Shown: positions 33,528 to 42,132, counted from the first letter of the stretch. The stretch: DNA of 64,000 bases from DAITBA01 sp036824005 (GCA_036824005.1 DAITBA010000001.1:496001-560000); one strand, 5' to 3'. Translations and numbers: made by a program. The notes: a model not told the origin generated them from the sequence alone.

Positions 33528-33929
33528 TCAGGCAATCGAAACCAGAGCCTGCCCCGCCTCGACTGCGTCGCCCACCTTGACTGCGATGCTGGAAACCTTG
33601 CCTGCGCGATGCGCGACTATTGGCGTCTTCATCTTCATGGCCTCGATGACCGCGACCTTGTCCCCCTGATTCACCGACTGCCCCACCGAAACGACAATCG
33701 ACTCGACGACGCCGGCGAGCGTGCTGCACACGTCCCCGGCCGCGGCCGGCGCCTTTGCCGCCGGCGCGGACGCGACGGCCGGCGCAGGAGTCGGTGCCGC
33801 AGCCGCGGCGGCGCTCGGCACCGTCATGCTCCCCACATCGGGATAGATAAGGCTGCCACTTTCGCTCAGATCTTCCACCGTGACGTTGTACGTTCTGCCG
33901 TCGACCGTGATGCGGAACTTCTTTTCCAT
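33528..33929 (-). CDS. Biotin carboxyl carrier subunit of the decarboxylase
   Basis: A 133-aa protein: an N-terminal KKFRITVDGRTYNVTVEDL domain, a flexible Ala/Pro linker (about 47-74), and a lipoyl/biotinyl domain with the biotin Lys at about residue 99 (VIEAMKMKTPIV). This is the size and layout of MmdC or the separate carrier of other Na+ pump decarboxylases. It shuttles the carboxyl group from the carboxyltransferase to the membrane beta subunit. It lies 13 bp upstream of the beta subunit start and 30 bp downstream of the gamma subunit. Confidence 0.92.
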   Translation of the reverse strand: MEKKFRITVDGRTYNVTVEDLSESGSLIYPDVGSMTVPSAAAAAAPTPAPAVASAPAAKAPAAAGDVCSTLAGVVESIVVSVGQSVNQGDKVAVIEAMKMKTPIVAHRAGKVSSIAVKVGDAVEAGQALVSIA

Positions 33930-33959
33930 GATGCGTCCTCCCCGGATCGTGGTTGTTGG

Positions 33960-34295
33960 TTAGTGCCTCGGATGGTGCGAAACAGTATGCGATGTGTGGT
34001 GCGCGATGCGTCCTTCGACCGCCCACTCGCCGTGACGCCGCTCCTTCTCGATGTGTACGATGCGATGGGCGCCGATCAGCGCATACACGGCGGCGGCAAT
34101 GGCGGCGACGTGATCGGCTTCGACGTCGAGCGCGGGTGCTTCCGGGGCGGCTGCCGCCGGTTTCGCGGCCGTGGCTGGCTTGGGCTCGAACGCGCTCAGC
34201 ACCATCACGATGACCTTGATGACCGCGGCGATACCCAGGGCAACGATGATCGCCAGTCCATACATCCAGGCGGTCTTGATTATCAGCTCTGACAT
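33960..34295 (-). CDS. Decarboxylase gamma-like (OadG/MmdD-type) small membrane subunit
   Basis: A 111-aa protein with one N-terminal transmembrane helix (about 9-34, AWMYGLAIIVALGIAAVIKVIVMVL given here in part), an Ala/Pro-rich linker, then HVAAIAAAVYALIGAHRIVHIE and a His-rich tail (HHTSHTVSHHPRH). The anchor-plus-linker-plus-helix layout and its place between the carboxyltransferase and biotin carrier genes match the gamma/delta subunit that holds the pump together. The His-rich end may bind Zn2+, as OadG does. Sequence conservation in this group is low, so position is the main support. Confidence 0.8.
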   Translation of the reverse strand: MSELIIKTAWMYGLAIIVALGIAAVIKVIVMVLSAFEPKPATAAKPAAAAPEAPALDVEADHVAAIAAAVYALIGAHRIVHIEKERRHGEWAVEGRIAHHTSHTVSHHPRH

Positions 34296-34317
34296 GTCCG
34301 TCTCTCCCGGGGTCGAC

Positions 34318-35871
34318 TCAAAGCGGAATGTTGCCGTGCTTCTTGGCCGGGCGCAGTTCCCGCTTGTTGAGCACCTTGCGCAGCGCTAGCGCGACGGTCG
34401 AACGCGTTTCCGCCGGTTCGATGACGTCCGTGATGTAGCCGTGCGAAGCCGAGAGATAAGGCGATGCGAATTCCGCACGATAGCTGGCGGCCAGCTCCGT
34501 GGCCTTCGCCCTGCGGTCCTCGGCCTCGCTCAGCTCCTTGCGGTAGAGGATGTTCACCGCGCCTTCGGCCCCCATTACGGCGATCTCCGCCGTCGGCCAG
34601 GCGAAGACGAAATCGGCGCCCATCTCCTGGGAGCACATGGCGAGGTAGGAGCCGCCGTAGGCCTTGCGCAGGATCACGGTAATTTTGGGCGTGGTGCACG
34701 AAGCGTAGGCGAACAGCATCTTGGCGCCGTGGCGGATGATGCCGCCGCGTTCCTGTTCGACGCCGGGCAGGAAGCCGGGCACGTCCACCAGCGTCACCAG
34801 CGGGATGTTGAAGGTATTGCAGAAGCGGATGAAGCGCGCGCCCTTGTCGGCGGCGTTGATGTCCAGCGCACCGGCCATTTCCATCGGCTGGTTGGCGATC
34901 AGGCCGACCACCACGCCTTCGATGCGCGCCAGGCCGATGATCAGGTTGCGGGCGAAGCCTGCGTGGATTTCGAGGAAATCGCCGCCGTCCACCAGGTGCT
35001 GGATCACCGCGCGCACGTCCATCGGGTCGGAGGAGCTGGCAGGGATGATGGCGTTCATCGCCTCGTCGCGATCCAGCACCAGGTCGGCGCCGAGGTTGTG
35101 CGGCGGATCCTCGGTGTTGTTGCCGGGCAGGTAGGAGAGCAACTTCTTGACGATCTGAATGGCATGACGGTCGTCCTCGGCGACGAAATGCACGTTGCCG
35201 CTGACGCTGGCGTGCATCTCCGCGCCGCCCACCTCGTCCATCTTCGTGGCGCGGCCGGTCACGGCCTTGATCACCTCCGGGCCGGTGATGAACATGTAGG
35301 CGGTGTTGCGCGTCATGATGATGAAGTCCATCAGCGCCGGCGAGTAGGAAGCGCCCCCCGCGCAGGGTCCGCACACGACCGCGATCTGCGGCACCACGCC
35401 TGAGCACAGCACGTTGTGATAGAAGACATGGCCGTAGCCGGAAAGGGCGTCGACACCCTCCTGGATGCGTGCCCCGCCAGAATCCTTGAACGCGACCACG
35501 GGAATGCCGTTCTTGATGGCGAACTTCATCAGCTCCACCATCTTGTGGGCGTGCATCTTGCCCAGCGTTCCGGCCGAGACCAGGAAATCCTGACTGATAG
35601 CAGCCACGAGCTGGCCTTCCACGTAGCCGGTACCGGTGACGACGCCGTCTGCGGGCAGGTCCTTTTTTTCCATGCCGAAGTGGCGTCCGCTGTGGCGGAT
35701 GTGCATGCCCACTTCCTGGAAGGTGTCGGGCTGGAACAGCAGGGCCAGCCGCTCGCGTGCCGTGAAAACCCCCTTTTCGTGCCGCTCCTTGATCTTGTCT
35801 TCGCCGCCGGCGCCCGTTACGGCGGCTCGCCTCTTGCGCAGCTCTTCCAATACCTCGACTCGAAGCGTCAT
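34318..35871 (-). CDS. mmdA: Methylmalonyl-CoA decarboxylase carboxyltransferase (alpha) subunit
   Basis: A 517-aa carboxyltransferase: RLALLFQPDTFQEVGMHIRH, GVVTGTGYVEGQLVAAISQD, FKDSGGARIQEGVDALSGYG, VCGPCAGGASYSPALMDF, LVDVPGFLPGVEQERGGIIR, RKAYGGSYLAMCSQEMGADF and the end AKKHGNIPL. It is paralogous to PccB (30723-32255), but sits with the pump subunits, so the role is transfer of the CoA-ester carboxyl group to biotin. ATG 35871 has a G-rich ribosome-binding site; the open frame extends to 36504 through meaB and is rejected. Methylmalonyl-CoA as substrate is inferred from mcm/meaB upstream. Confidence 0.88.
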   Translation of the reverse strand: MTLRVEVLEELRKRRAAVTGAGGEDKIKERHEKGVFTARERLALLFQPDTFQEVGMHIRHSGRHFGMEKKDLPADGVVTGTGYVEGQLVAAISQDFLVSAGTLGKMHAHKMVELMKFAIKNGIPVVAFKDSGGARIQEGVDALSGYGHVFYHNVLCSGVVPQIAVVCGPCAGGASYSPALMDFIIMTRNTAYMFITGPEVIKAVTGRATKMDEVGGAEMHASVSGNVHFVAEDDRHAIQIVKKLLSYLPGNNTEDPPHNLGADLVLDRDEAMNAIIPASSSDPMDVRAVIQHLVDGGDFLEIHAGFARNLIIGLARIEGVVVGLIANQPMEMAGALDINAADKGARFIRFCNTFNIPLVTLVDVPGFLPGVEQERGGIIRHGAKMLFAYASCTTPKITVILRKAYGGSYLAMCSQEMGADFVFAWPTAEIAVMGAEGAVNILYRKELSEAEDRRAKATELAASYRAEFASPYLSASHGYITDVIEPAETRSTVALALRKVLNKRELRPAKKHGNIPL

Positions 35872-35945
35872 GGTCGTCTCCCCCCAACCTGAGTGCGGAC
35901 CCGATATCGTCGTCAGCGCGTGTCCGCGGCGCGCTGCACAAGAAA

Positions 35946-36947
35946 CTATCGTTGCATCAGCTCCAACAGCCGTTCCGCGGCGCACGAGGGCGTCGTCGTG
36001 CCCTGTTCTACCGCATGGGAAAGCTTGGTGAGCTCGGCATGCACCAGCGGATGCTCGCGAAAACGCAGGCGCAGCCCGCCGTCGATCAGCTCCCACATCC
36101 AGGCCAGCGCCTGCCGCCGACGTTTGGCCTCGAACTCGCCGCTGCGCGTCATTGTGTCGCGATAGCGATCCACCTCGCGCCAGAAATCCTGGATACCCTG
36201 ACCACTGTGGGCGCTGGCGGCGAGCACCGGCGGATTCCAGTTCGGCGATGGATGGCGCAACATCGACAGCGCCGTGCGCAGATGCGCCCGCGCCAGGTTG
36301 GCAGCTTTCGGATCGATGTCGGCCTTGTTCACCACGATGATGTCGGCGAGCTCGACCACTCCCTTCTTGATCGCCTGCAGATCGTCCCCCTGATTGGGCA
36401 GCTGCACCAGCACGAATGCGTCTGTCATGCCGGCTACTGCCGTCTCCGACTGTCCCACGCCGACGGTCTCGACGATGATGACGTCGAATCCTGCTGCCTC
36501 GCACACTACCATGACTTCGCGCGTCTTCTCGGCTACACCGCCGAGCGTGCCCGCCGAGGGCGAGGGCCGGATGTAGGCGTGAGGTGACTGGGACAGCTTC
36601 TCCATGCGCGTCTTGTCGCCGAGGATGGAACCGCCGGAGATGGTGGATGAGGGATCCACCGCCAGCACGGCGACGCGGTGACCATGGTCGATGAGATACA
36701 GCCCGAGCGCCTCAATGAAGGTGGACTTGCCGGCGCCGGGGGCACCGCTCAGGCCGACGCGGATCGTCGCGCCGGCGTGGGGCAGCAGTGCCTCGACGAC
36801 CGCCTGTGCCCGGGCGCGGTGATCGCTGCGGCGCGATTCCACCAAGGTGATGGTCTTGGCAAGGGCGCGCAGGCGCCGCGCCAGAACACCCTCGACGAGC
36901 TGGTGGTCGGCCGCCAACGGCGCGACCGGAGAATCATGCGGATCCAT
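35946..36947 (-). CDS. meaB: Methylmalonyl-CoA mutase-associated GTPase MeaB
   Basis: A 333-aa G3E-family P-loop GTPase. Walker A is GLSGAPGAGKSTFIEALG (about 65-82), followed by VAVLAVDPSSTISGGSILGDKTRM, DVIIVETVGVGQSE and the guanine-specificity NKAD (IIVVNKADID). MeaB gates cofactor loading and protects methylmalonyl-CoA mutase from inactivation. It lies 109 bp downstream of the mutase gene and 75 bp upstream of mmdA on the same strand. Length is normal. Confidence 0.96.
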   Translation of the reverse strand: MDPHDSPVAPLAADHQLVEGVLARRLRALAKTITLVESRRSDHRARAQAVVEALLPHAGATIRVGLSGAPGAGKSTFIEALGLYLIDHGHRVAVLAVDPSSTISGGSILGDKTRMEKLSQSPHAYIRPSPSAGTLGGVAEKTREVMVVCEAAGFDVIIVETVGVGQSETAVAGMTDAFVLVQLPNQGDDLQAIKKGVVELADIIVVNKADIDPKAANLARAHLRTALSMLRHPSPNWNPPVLAASAHSGQGIQDFWREVDRYRDTMTRSGEFEAKRRRQALAWMWELIDGGLRLRFREHPLVHAELTKLSHAVEQGTTTPSCAAERLLELMQR

Positions 36948-37056
36948 CAGGCAAGCTCAGCGCTTTCGCGCCGGACAAGGTTCAGCCGCCAACGCTGTGG
37001 CGAGGATTGTGACACAGGCCTGGGGCGCGCGCAGCACGCGCGCCCGCAGGCGTCGC

Positions 37057-39222
37057 TCACGCCGGCACGCGCGTGGCGCGGATTGCCGCCAGCACGTCCT
37101 TGGCGGCGGCAGGTATCGCAGTGCCCGGTCCGAATATGCCCTTGGTGCCGGCGGCGCGCAGGAAATCGTAGTCCTGCACCGGTATGACGCCGCCCACAAA
37201 TACGACAATGTCCTCGGCACCCTGTGCCTTGAGCGCCTGGATGAGCTGCGGCACCAGCGTCTTGTGTCCGGCAGCCAGCGTCGACACGCCGACGGCATGG
37301 CAGTCGTTCTCCACCGCCTGGCGTGCGGCCTCCTCCGGTGTTTGGAACAGCGGACCGATATCGATATCGAAGCCGAGATCGGCGAGCGCCGTGGCGACCA
37401 CCTTGGCGCCGCGGTCGTGGCCGTCCTGGCCGAGCTTGGCGATCATCACCCGCGGGCGACGACCTTCTTCCTTGGCGAAGGCGTCGATTTCCGCCTTCAA
37501 CTGCTGCCAGGATTCGTCCTGGGAGAACTGCGCACCATAGACCCCGGACACGCTCTGGGTCGTGGCGCGGAAGCGGCCGAACACCTTCTCCAAGGCGTCG
37601 GATACCTCGCCCACCGTGGCCCGGGCGCGGATGGCGTTGATGGTCAGCTCCAGCAGGTTGCCTTCGCCGCTGCGCGCCGCTTCCGTGAGCGCGTGCAGAC
37701 TGTGCTCAACCTTTGCCGTGTCGCGCGTGGCGCGGATCTTCTTCAGCCGTGCCACCTGCGCCTCGCGCACGGCGGAGTTGTCGATCTCTCGGATCGGGAT
37801 GGCCTGCTCGGACTTCGGCTTGTACTTGTTCACGCCGACGATCACGTCCTTGCCCGAGTCGATGCGTGCCTGCTTCTCGGCGGCGCTAGCCTCGATCTTG
37901 AGCTTGGCCCAGCCGGAGTCCACCGCCTTGGTCATGCCGCCCATCTTCTCGACTTCCTCGATGATCTCCCACGCCTTGTCGGCCATGTCCTGCGTCAGCC
38001 GCTCCATGAGGTAGGAGCCGGCCCAGGGGTCGATGACGTTGCAGATGTGGCTCTCCTCCTGGATGATCAGTTGCGTGTTGCGCGCGATGCGGGCAGAGAA
38101 ATCCGTGGGCAGCGCGATCGCCTCGTCGAAGGAGTTGGTGTGCAGGCTCTGGGTGCCGCCGAACACTGCCGCCATCGCCTCCATCGTCGTGCGCACGACG
38201 TTGTTGTACGGATCCTGCTCGGTCAGCGACCAGCCCGAGGTCTGGCAATGGGTGCGCAGCATCATCGACTTCGGGTTCTTGGCGTTGAAGCTCTTCATGA
38301 CGCGCCACCACAGCAGGCGCGCGGCGCGCAGCTTGGCCACCTCGAGATAGAAATTCATGCCGATGGCAAAGAAGAACGACAGGCGCCCGGCGAACGCATC
38401 CACGTCGAGGCCCTTCTTCAGCGCCGTGCGCACGTACTCGATGCCATCGGCAATGGTGAAGGCGAGCTCCAGTGTCTGGTTTGCGCCCGCCTCCTGCATA
38501 TGATAACCGGATATGGAAATCGAGTTGAACTTCGGCATGTGGTGCGCCGTGTACTCGATGATGTCGGCGACGATGCGCATCGACGGCTCGGGCGGGTAGA
38601 TGTAAGTATTGCGGACCATGAACTCTTTCAGGATGTCGTTCTGGATCGTCCCGGAGAGCTTGTCCTGCGCCACATTCTGTTCCTCGGCAGCGACGATGTA
38701 ACCGGCGAGAACGGGCAGTACCGCCCCGTTCATGGTCATGGATACGGACACTTTTTCCAGCGGAATGCCGTCGAAGAGGATCTTCATGTCTTCCACGGAA
38801 TCGATCGCCACGCCGGCCTTGCCCACATCGCCCACCACGCGCGGGTGATCGGAGTCGTAGCCGCGGTGGGTGGCCAGGTCGAAGGCCACCGACACGCCTT
38901 GGCCGCCGCCCGCCAGCGTGCGCTTGTAGAAGGCGTTGGATTCCTCAGCGGTGGAGAAGCCGGCGTACTGGCGGATGGTCCACGGCCGCACCGCGTACAT
39001 CGTGGCCTGGGGTCCGCGCACGAACGGCTCAAGTCCCGGCAGCGTATCATTGAAGCGGAGGTCCTTGACGTCCGCACCGGTGTAAAGCGCTTTGACACCG
39101 ATGCCTTCGGGTGTCTGCCAGACCAGCGCATCGACATTGCCGCCCGGGGCGGACTTGGTTGCCGCCTTCTTCCAGGCTTCGTGGTTGGTCGGCGGTACCT
39201 CTGGGAATTCGGACTGAGCCAT
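37057..39222 (-). CDS. scpA: Methylmalonyl-CoA mutase, single-chain B12 enzyme
   Basis: A 721-aa adenosylcobalamin mutase interconverting succinyl-CoA and (R)-methylmalonyl-CoA. The TIM-barrel part has YAVRPWTIRQYAGFSTAEES, GLSVAFDLATHRGY-like sequence (here QGVSVAFDLATHRGYDSD) and RTHCQTSGWSLTEQDPYNN. The C-terminal B12 domain has the axial His in GQDGHDRGAK (about residue 602) and FVGGVIPVQDYDFL. The start at 39222 follows GGGGAGGTG; the frame opening at 39510 crosses the intergenic region and the gntR start and is rejected. First gene of an eight-gene operon. Confidence 0.96.
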   Translation of the reverse strand: MAQSEFPEVPPTNHEAWKKAATKSAPGGNVDALVWQTPEGIGVKALYTGADVKDLRFNDTLPGLEPFVRGPQATMYAVRPWTIRQYAGFSTAEESNAFYKRTLAGGGQGVSVAFDLATHRGYDSDHPRVVGDVGKAGVAIDSVEDMKILFDGIPLEKVSVSMTMNGAVLPVLAGYIVAAEEQNVAQDKLSGTIQNDILKEFMVRNTYIYPPEPSMRIVADIIEYTAHHMPKFNSISISGYHMQEAGANQTLELAFTIADGIEYVRTALKKGLDVDAFAGRLSFFFAIGMNFYLEVAKLRAARLLWWRVMKSFNAKNPKSMMLRTHCQTSGWSLTEQDPYNNVVRTTMEAMAAVFGGTQSLHTNSFDEAIALPTDFSARIARNTQLIIQEESHICNVIDPWAGSYLMERLTQDMADKAWEIIEEVEKMGGMTKAVDSGWAKLKIEASAAEKQARIDSGKDVIVGVNKYKPKSEQAIPIREIDNSAVREAQVARLKKIRATRDTAKVEHSLHALTEAARSGEGNLLELTINAIRARATVGEVSDALEKVFGRFRATTQSVSGVYGAQFSQDESWQQLKAEIDAFAKEEGRRPRVMIAKLGQDGHDRGAKVVATALADLGFDIDIGPLFQTPEEAARQAVENDCHAVGVSTLAAGHKTLVPQLIQALKAQGAEDIVVFVGGVIPVQDYDFLRAAGTKGIFGPGTAIPAAAKDVLAAIRATRVPA

Positions 39223-39301
39223 TGTTTGCACCTCCCCCTGTGTGACGCTGTCGCGACAAGAATCACTCATGCCAGTATAGGAATAAACATCGGAGTGAGT
39301 G

Positions 39302-39343
39302 TTGACAACTGTCGGTATCAATAATACTGTGCCCATAATTATA
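39302..39343. promoter_or_regulatory. Divergent mcm/gntR promoter-operator region
   Basis: This AT-rich stretch lies between the divergent mutase and GntR genes. TTGACA (39302-39307) with TACTGT 17 bp on (39325-39330) could serve gntR. TATAAT on the reverse strand (39338-39343) could be the -10 for the mutase operon. Two small inverted repeats, GACAACTGTC (39304-39313) and GTATCAATAATAC (39315-39327), overlap these and are operator candidates for the GntR protein. Confidence 0.45.
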
Positions 39344-39372
39344 AATGCAATACCCAAAACACAAGATTTCCT

Positions 39373-40071
39373 ATGCCAGCGCCCATGGCCATCACCAGTA
39401 TCGCTCCCACCGCGCTTTACCAGGAAGTGGCCGAACGCCTGCGCCAACGCATCTTCGCCCATGAACTGGAGCCCGGCGCCTGGATTGACGAACAGGCACT
39501 GGCCGAGCACTACGGCATCAGCCGCACACCCCTGCGCGAGGCACTCAAAGTGCTCGCCGCCGAGGGTCTCGTTACCCTCAAGCCGCGCCGTGGCTGTTAC
39601 GTCTCAGAGCTTTCGGAGCGCGACCTGGATGAGATCTTCCCCGTCATCGCCCTGCTCGAGGGCCGCTGCGCCTACGAAGCGGCGGAAAAAGCGCGACCGG
39701 AGGATCTGCGCCGTTTGCAGGCGCTGCACGAGCAACTGGAGCGCAGTGTCGCCGACGGTGATGCCGACCGCTTCTTCGACGCCAACCAGCAGTTTCATAC
39801 CGCTGTTCAGCAACTGGCTGGGAACCGCTGGCTGCAGCAGATGATCGAGGACATGCGCAAAGTGCTGCGCCTGACGCGCCGCGATTCGCTGCGCCTGGAC
39901 GGTCGGCTGCGCGAGTCCCTGGAAGAACATCGTTCCGTCATGGCGGCATTGACTGACCGCGACCCGGCGCGTGCCGAGGAATCCATGCGCCGCCACTTGA
40001 TCAGCGGCCGCAAGGCGGTGGCGAAGATCCGCACGGCCCGCGGCGAAAGCGCGGTGCGGTCGCGGCGCTAG
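39373..40071 (+). CDS. GntR family (FCD/FadR subfamily) transcriptional regulator
   Basis: A 232-aa regulator. The N-terminal winged helix (about 10-80) reads LYQEVAERLRQRIFAHELEPGAWIDEQALAEHYGISRTPLREALKVL, here recognised by its typical LAEHYGISRTPLREAL core and GLVTLKPRRGCYVS wing. The C-terminal all-helical FCD domain (about 90-215) has the metal/ligand His and Asp pattern (DANQQFHTAVQQLAGN, LEEHRSVMAAL). Divergent transcription from the methylmalonyl-CoA mutase operon suggests it controls that operon in response to an acyl-CoA or organic acid. The effector is unknown. Confidence 0.93.
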   Translation: MPAPMAITSIAPTALYQEVAERLRQRIFAHELEPGAWIDEQALAEHYGISRTPLREALKVLAAEGLVTLKPRRGCYVSELSERDLDEIFPVIALLEGRCAYEAAEKARPEDLRRLQALHEQLERSVADGDADRFFDANQQFHTAVQQLAGNRWLQQMIEDMRKVLRLTRRDSLRLDGRLRESLEEHRSVMAALTDRDPARAEESMRRHLISGRKAVAKIRTARGESAVRSRR

Positions 40072-40086
40072 CGGGCTGTCGGCGTG

Positions 40087-40872
40087 ATGGCGGACGAAGT
40101 CCTATGCCAACGCGGCGGCGTCATCGCCACCGTCACCCTGAGCAACCCGGACAAGCTGAATGCTGTTACCGCGGGCATGTGGCGCCAGCTCAAGGTGGCG
40201 ATGGATGAGCTATCCGCGGACGAGTCACTGCGCTGCGTGGTACTGCGCGGCGCCGGCGACAAGGCCTTCGCCGCCGGCGGCGACATCGAGGAATTCGTTA
40301 CCCTGCGCGCCAGCTTCGAGCAGGCGCAGCGCTACCATGGCGAATGGGTAGCCGGCGCGCTCGCTGCCATCGTGGACTGTCGCCATCCCGTCGTGGCGCT
40401 GATCCAGGGCGCATGCATCGGCGGCGGCTTGGAGATCGCCGGGCAATGCGATCTGCGCATCTGCGGCGCTAGCGCGCGCTTCGGCGCGCCCATCAACCGG
40501 CTCGGCTTTACCATGGCCCACAGCGAACTTGCCGGCCTGCTCGCCCTGGCGGGCCCGGCCGTCGCTTTGGAAATTCTGCTCGAGGGCCGCATTCTCAGCG
40601 CCGCCGAAGCCTATGCCAAAGGCTTGGTGACGCGCGTGGTCGCCGACGACCAAGTGGGCGACGAAGCCTATGCCACCGCCAACCGCATTGCCGCTGGAGC
40701 GCCACTGGTGGCGCGCTGGCACAAGAAACTGGTGCGGCGCCTGGCCTTCGACGCCCGTCCGCTAAGCGCAGAGGAAATCCGCGAGAACTTCGCCTACCTG
40801 GAAACCGAAGACTACCGCATCGGTCAGGCGGCCTTCCTCGGCAAGCGCAAGCCCGAATTTGTCGGGCGCTGA
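40087..40872 (+). CDS. Crotonase (enoyl-CoA hydratase/isomerase) family protein
   Basis: A 261-aa crotonase. The oxyanion-hole segments are FAAGGDIEEF and ACIGGGLEIAGQCDLRI, and the end GQAAFLGKRKPEFVGR is typical. The first catalytic Glu position (GGGLE) is kept. The second, normally in a PEI-type motif, is replaced (FGAPINRLGF), as in some crotonases that are not hydratases, for example decarboxylases. It directly follows the GntR gene on the same strand (16 bp), so it may belong to the propionate/methylmalonyl function. The exact reaction is unknown. A GTG at 40084 is an alternative start. Confidence 0.85.
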   Translation: MADEVLCQRGGVIATVTLSNPDKLNAVTAGMWRQLKVAMDELSADESLRCVVLRGAGDKAFAAGGDIEEFVTLRASFEQAQRYHGEWVAGALAAIVDCRHPVVALIQGACIGGGLEIAGQCDLRICGASARFGAPINRLGFTMAHSELAGLLALAGPAVALEILLEGRILSAAEAYAKGLVTRVVADDQVGDEAYATANRIAAGAPLVARWHKKLVRRLAFDARPLSAEEIRENFAYLETEDYRIGQAAFLGKRKPEFVGR

Positions 40873-40910
40873 CTTCGGCGATGCGCGCGCCTGCGCGTGC
40901 GTGGGGTTTC

Positions 40911-40954
40911 TCACTCCCTGCATTTCCCTGCGTCCGCCGCGTTTCCTGCGGTAA
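40911..40954 (+). repeat. Degenerate half copy of the palindromic intergenic repeat
   Basis: A TTCCCTGCGTCCGCCGCGTT-type stretch resembles the right arm of the repeats at 30633-30720 and 50626-50761. No matching left arm is present in this 120-bp gap between the crotonase gene and panE. Confidence 0.4.
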
Positions 40955-40993
40955 ATTGCGAGCTCTGGCACCTTCGTATCGGAGGAAGCGGTC

Positions 40994-41917
40994 ATGCGCA
41001 TCGCGATCATGGGTTCGGGCGGGGTCGGCGGATATTTCGGGGCACGCCTGGCGGCCGCCGGTGTGGATGTCACCTTCGTTGCCCGTGGTGCGCACTTGGC
41101 GGCGATGCACGCCGCTGGGCTGCGCATTCGCAGCGTCGTCGGCGATCTGCATCTCAAACCGGTGCAGGCAACCGATGACACCTCGACGATCGGCCCGGCG
41201 GACTTCGTCCTGTTCGCCGTCAAGCTCTGGGATACCGAAAACGCCGCGATCGCCTGTCGGCCCCTCCTCGGCCCGAACACGGCCGTGATCCCTTTCCAGA
41301 ACGGCGTCGAGGCGGTGGGCGTGCTGACGCGTCACCTCGGCGCGCAGGCGGTGCTGGGCGGCGTCGCCCACATTGCCAGTACGATCGCCGAACCGGGCGT
41401 GATCGCCCACACCGGCACGCTCGCCCGTCTGACCTTCGGTGAACTGGACGGCAAGCCGTCGAGCCGCACCGACGCGTTGCTCGCGGCCTGTCAGTCCGCG
41501 GGCTTCGAGGCGCGCATCAGCGACGGCATCCAGGAGGAAATCTGGCGCAAATTCGTATTTCTGGTCGGTATCAGCGGCCTCACCGCCGTCACGCGCAAGA
41601 GCGCCGGCGAGTTGCGTGCCGACCCGGACATCCGTCCCGTCCTGCGCCGCGCCATGGAGGAGACGCGCCTCGTTGCCAATGCCAAGGGCGTGGCAGTCGC
41701 CGCCGACTACGTCGAGCAGACGCTTCAGTTTATTGACGGTCTCGTCCCGGCCATGAAGTCGTCCATGCTCAACGACCTGGAAAACGGCCGGCGGCTGGAA
41801 GCACCCTGGCTGTGCGGCGCCGTGGCGCGCATGGCCGCCGAGTGCGGCATCGATGCGCCGGTGAACGCGACCATCTACGCCGCCCTCAAGCCCTACATCG
41901 GCGGCCGCGGCGGATGA
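40994..41917 (+). CDS. panE: 2-dehydropantoate 2-reductase family protein (PanE/ApbA)
   Basis: A 307-aa NADPH-dependent ketopantoate reductase-type enzyme. The Rossmann motif is IMGSGGVGGYFGARLA, with FVARGAHLAAM after it. The C-terminal helical domain has EEIWRKFVFLVGISGLTA with the catalytic-region Lys, and PAMKSSMLNDLENGR. It would reduce ketopantoate in pantothenate/CoA synthesis, though the family contains paralogues of other specificity. GGAGGAAG precedes ATG 40994. The neighbours are not pantothenate genes. Confidence 0.88.
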   Translation: MRIAIMGSGGVGGYFGARLAAAGVDVTFVARGAHLAAMHAAGLRIRSVVGDLHLKPVQATDDTSTIGPADFVLFAVKLWDTENAAIACRPLLGPNTAVIPFQNGVEAVGVLTRHLGAQAVLGGVAHIASTIAEPGVIAHTGTLARLTFGELDGKPSSRTDALLAACQSAGFEARISDGIQEEIWRKFVFLVGISGLTAVTRKSAGELRADPDIRPVLRRAMEETRLVANAKGVAVAADYVEQTLQFIDGLVPAMKSSMLNDLENGRRLEAPWLCGAVARMAAECGIDAPVNATIYAALKPYIGGRGG

Positions 41918-41939
41918 ATCGCCCCGAAATGCCTGTCTG

Positions 41940-42077
41940 CACCACCAAGCACACCAAGGACACCAAGAAAGACAAGCGACTCCGCCGTAAAGCGCACACT
42001 CTCGCTCGTCTGCCGGATGAGCGCTTCCCACGGCCAAGCTGTCAATCCTCTTAGTGTCCTTGGGGTGCTGGGTGGTG
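41940..42077. repeat. Imperfect palindromic intergenic repeat, copy 2 (diverged)
   Basis: The left arm (41940-41967, CACCACCAAGCACACCAAGG at its start) pairs with the right arm (42054-42077, GTGTCCTTGGGGTGCTGGGT at its start), leaving an 86-bp spacer. Arm sequence differs from copies 1 and 3, but the style (short CA/AGG-rich arms repeating an ACCAAGGACAC unit) is the same. Confidence 0.65.
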
Positions 42078-42132
42078 AAGTGCTTCGTCGTTACCCGCCC
42101 GGTCCGGGCATTCCGTGGCTAAAATATTGCCC

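Noticed and set aside
35872..36504. N-terminal extension of mmdA
   Set aside because: It would cover meaB's coding sequence; the extension has no domain and a strong ribosome-binding site marks 35871.
36847..39324. 825-codon forward open frame opposite meaB and the mutase gene
   Set aside because: Mirror of the high-GC codon pattern of the real reverse-strand genes; no ribosome-binding site and no family-like motifs.
39223..39510. N-terminal extension of the mutase gene
   Set aside because: It crosses the divergent promoter region and the gntR start; GGGGAGG marks 39222 as the true start.
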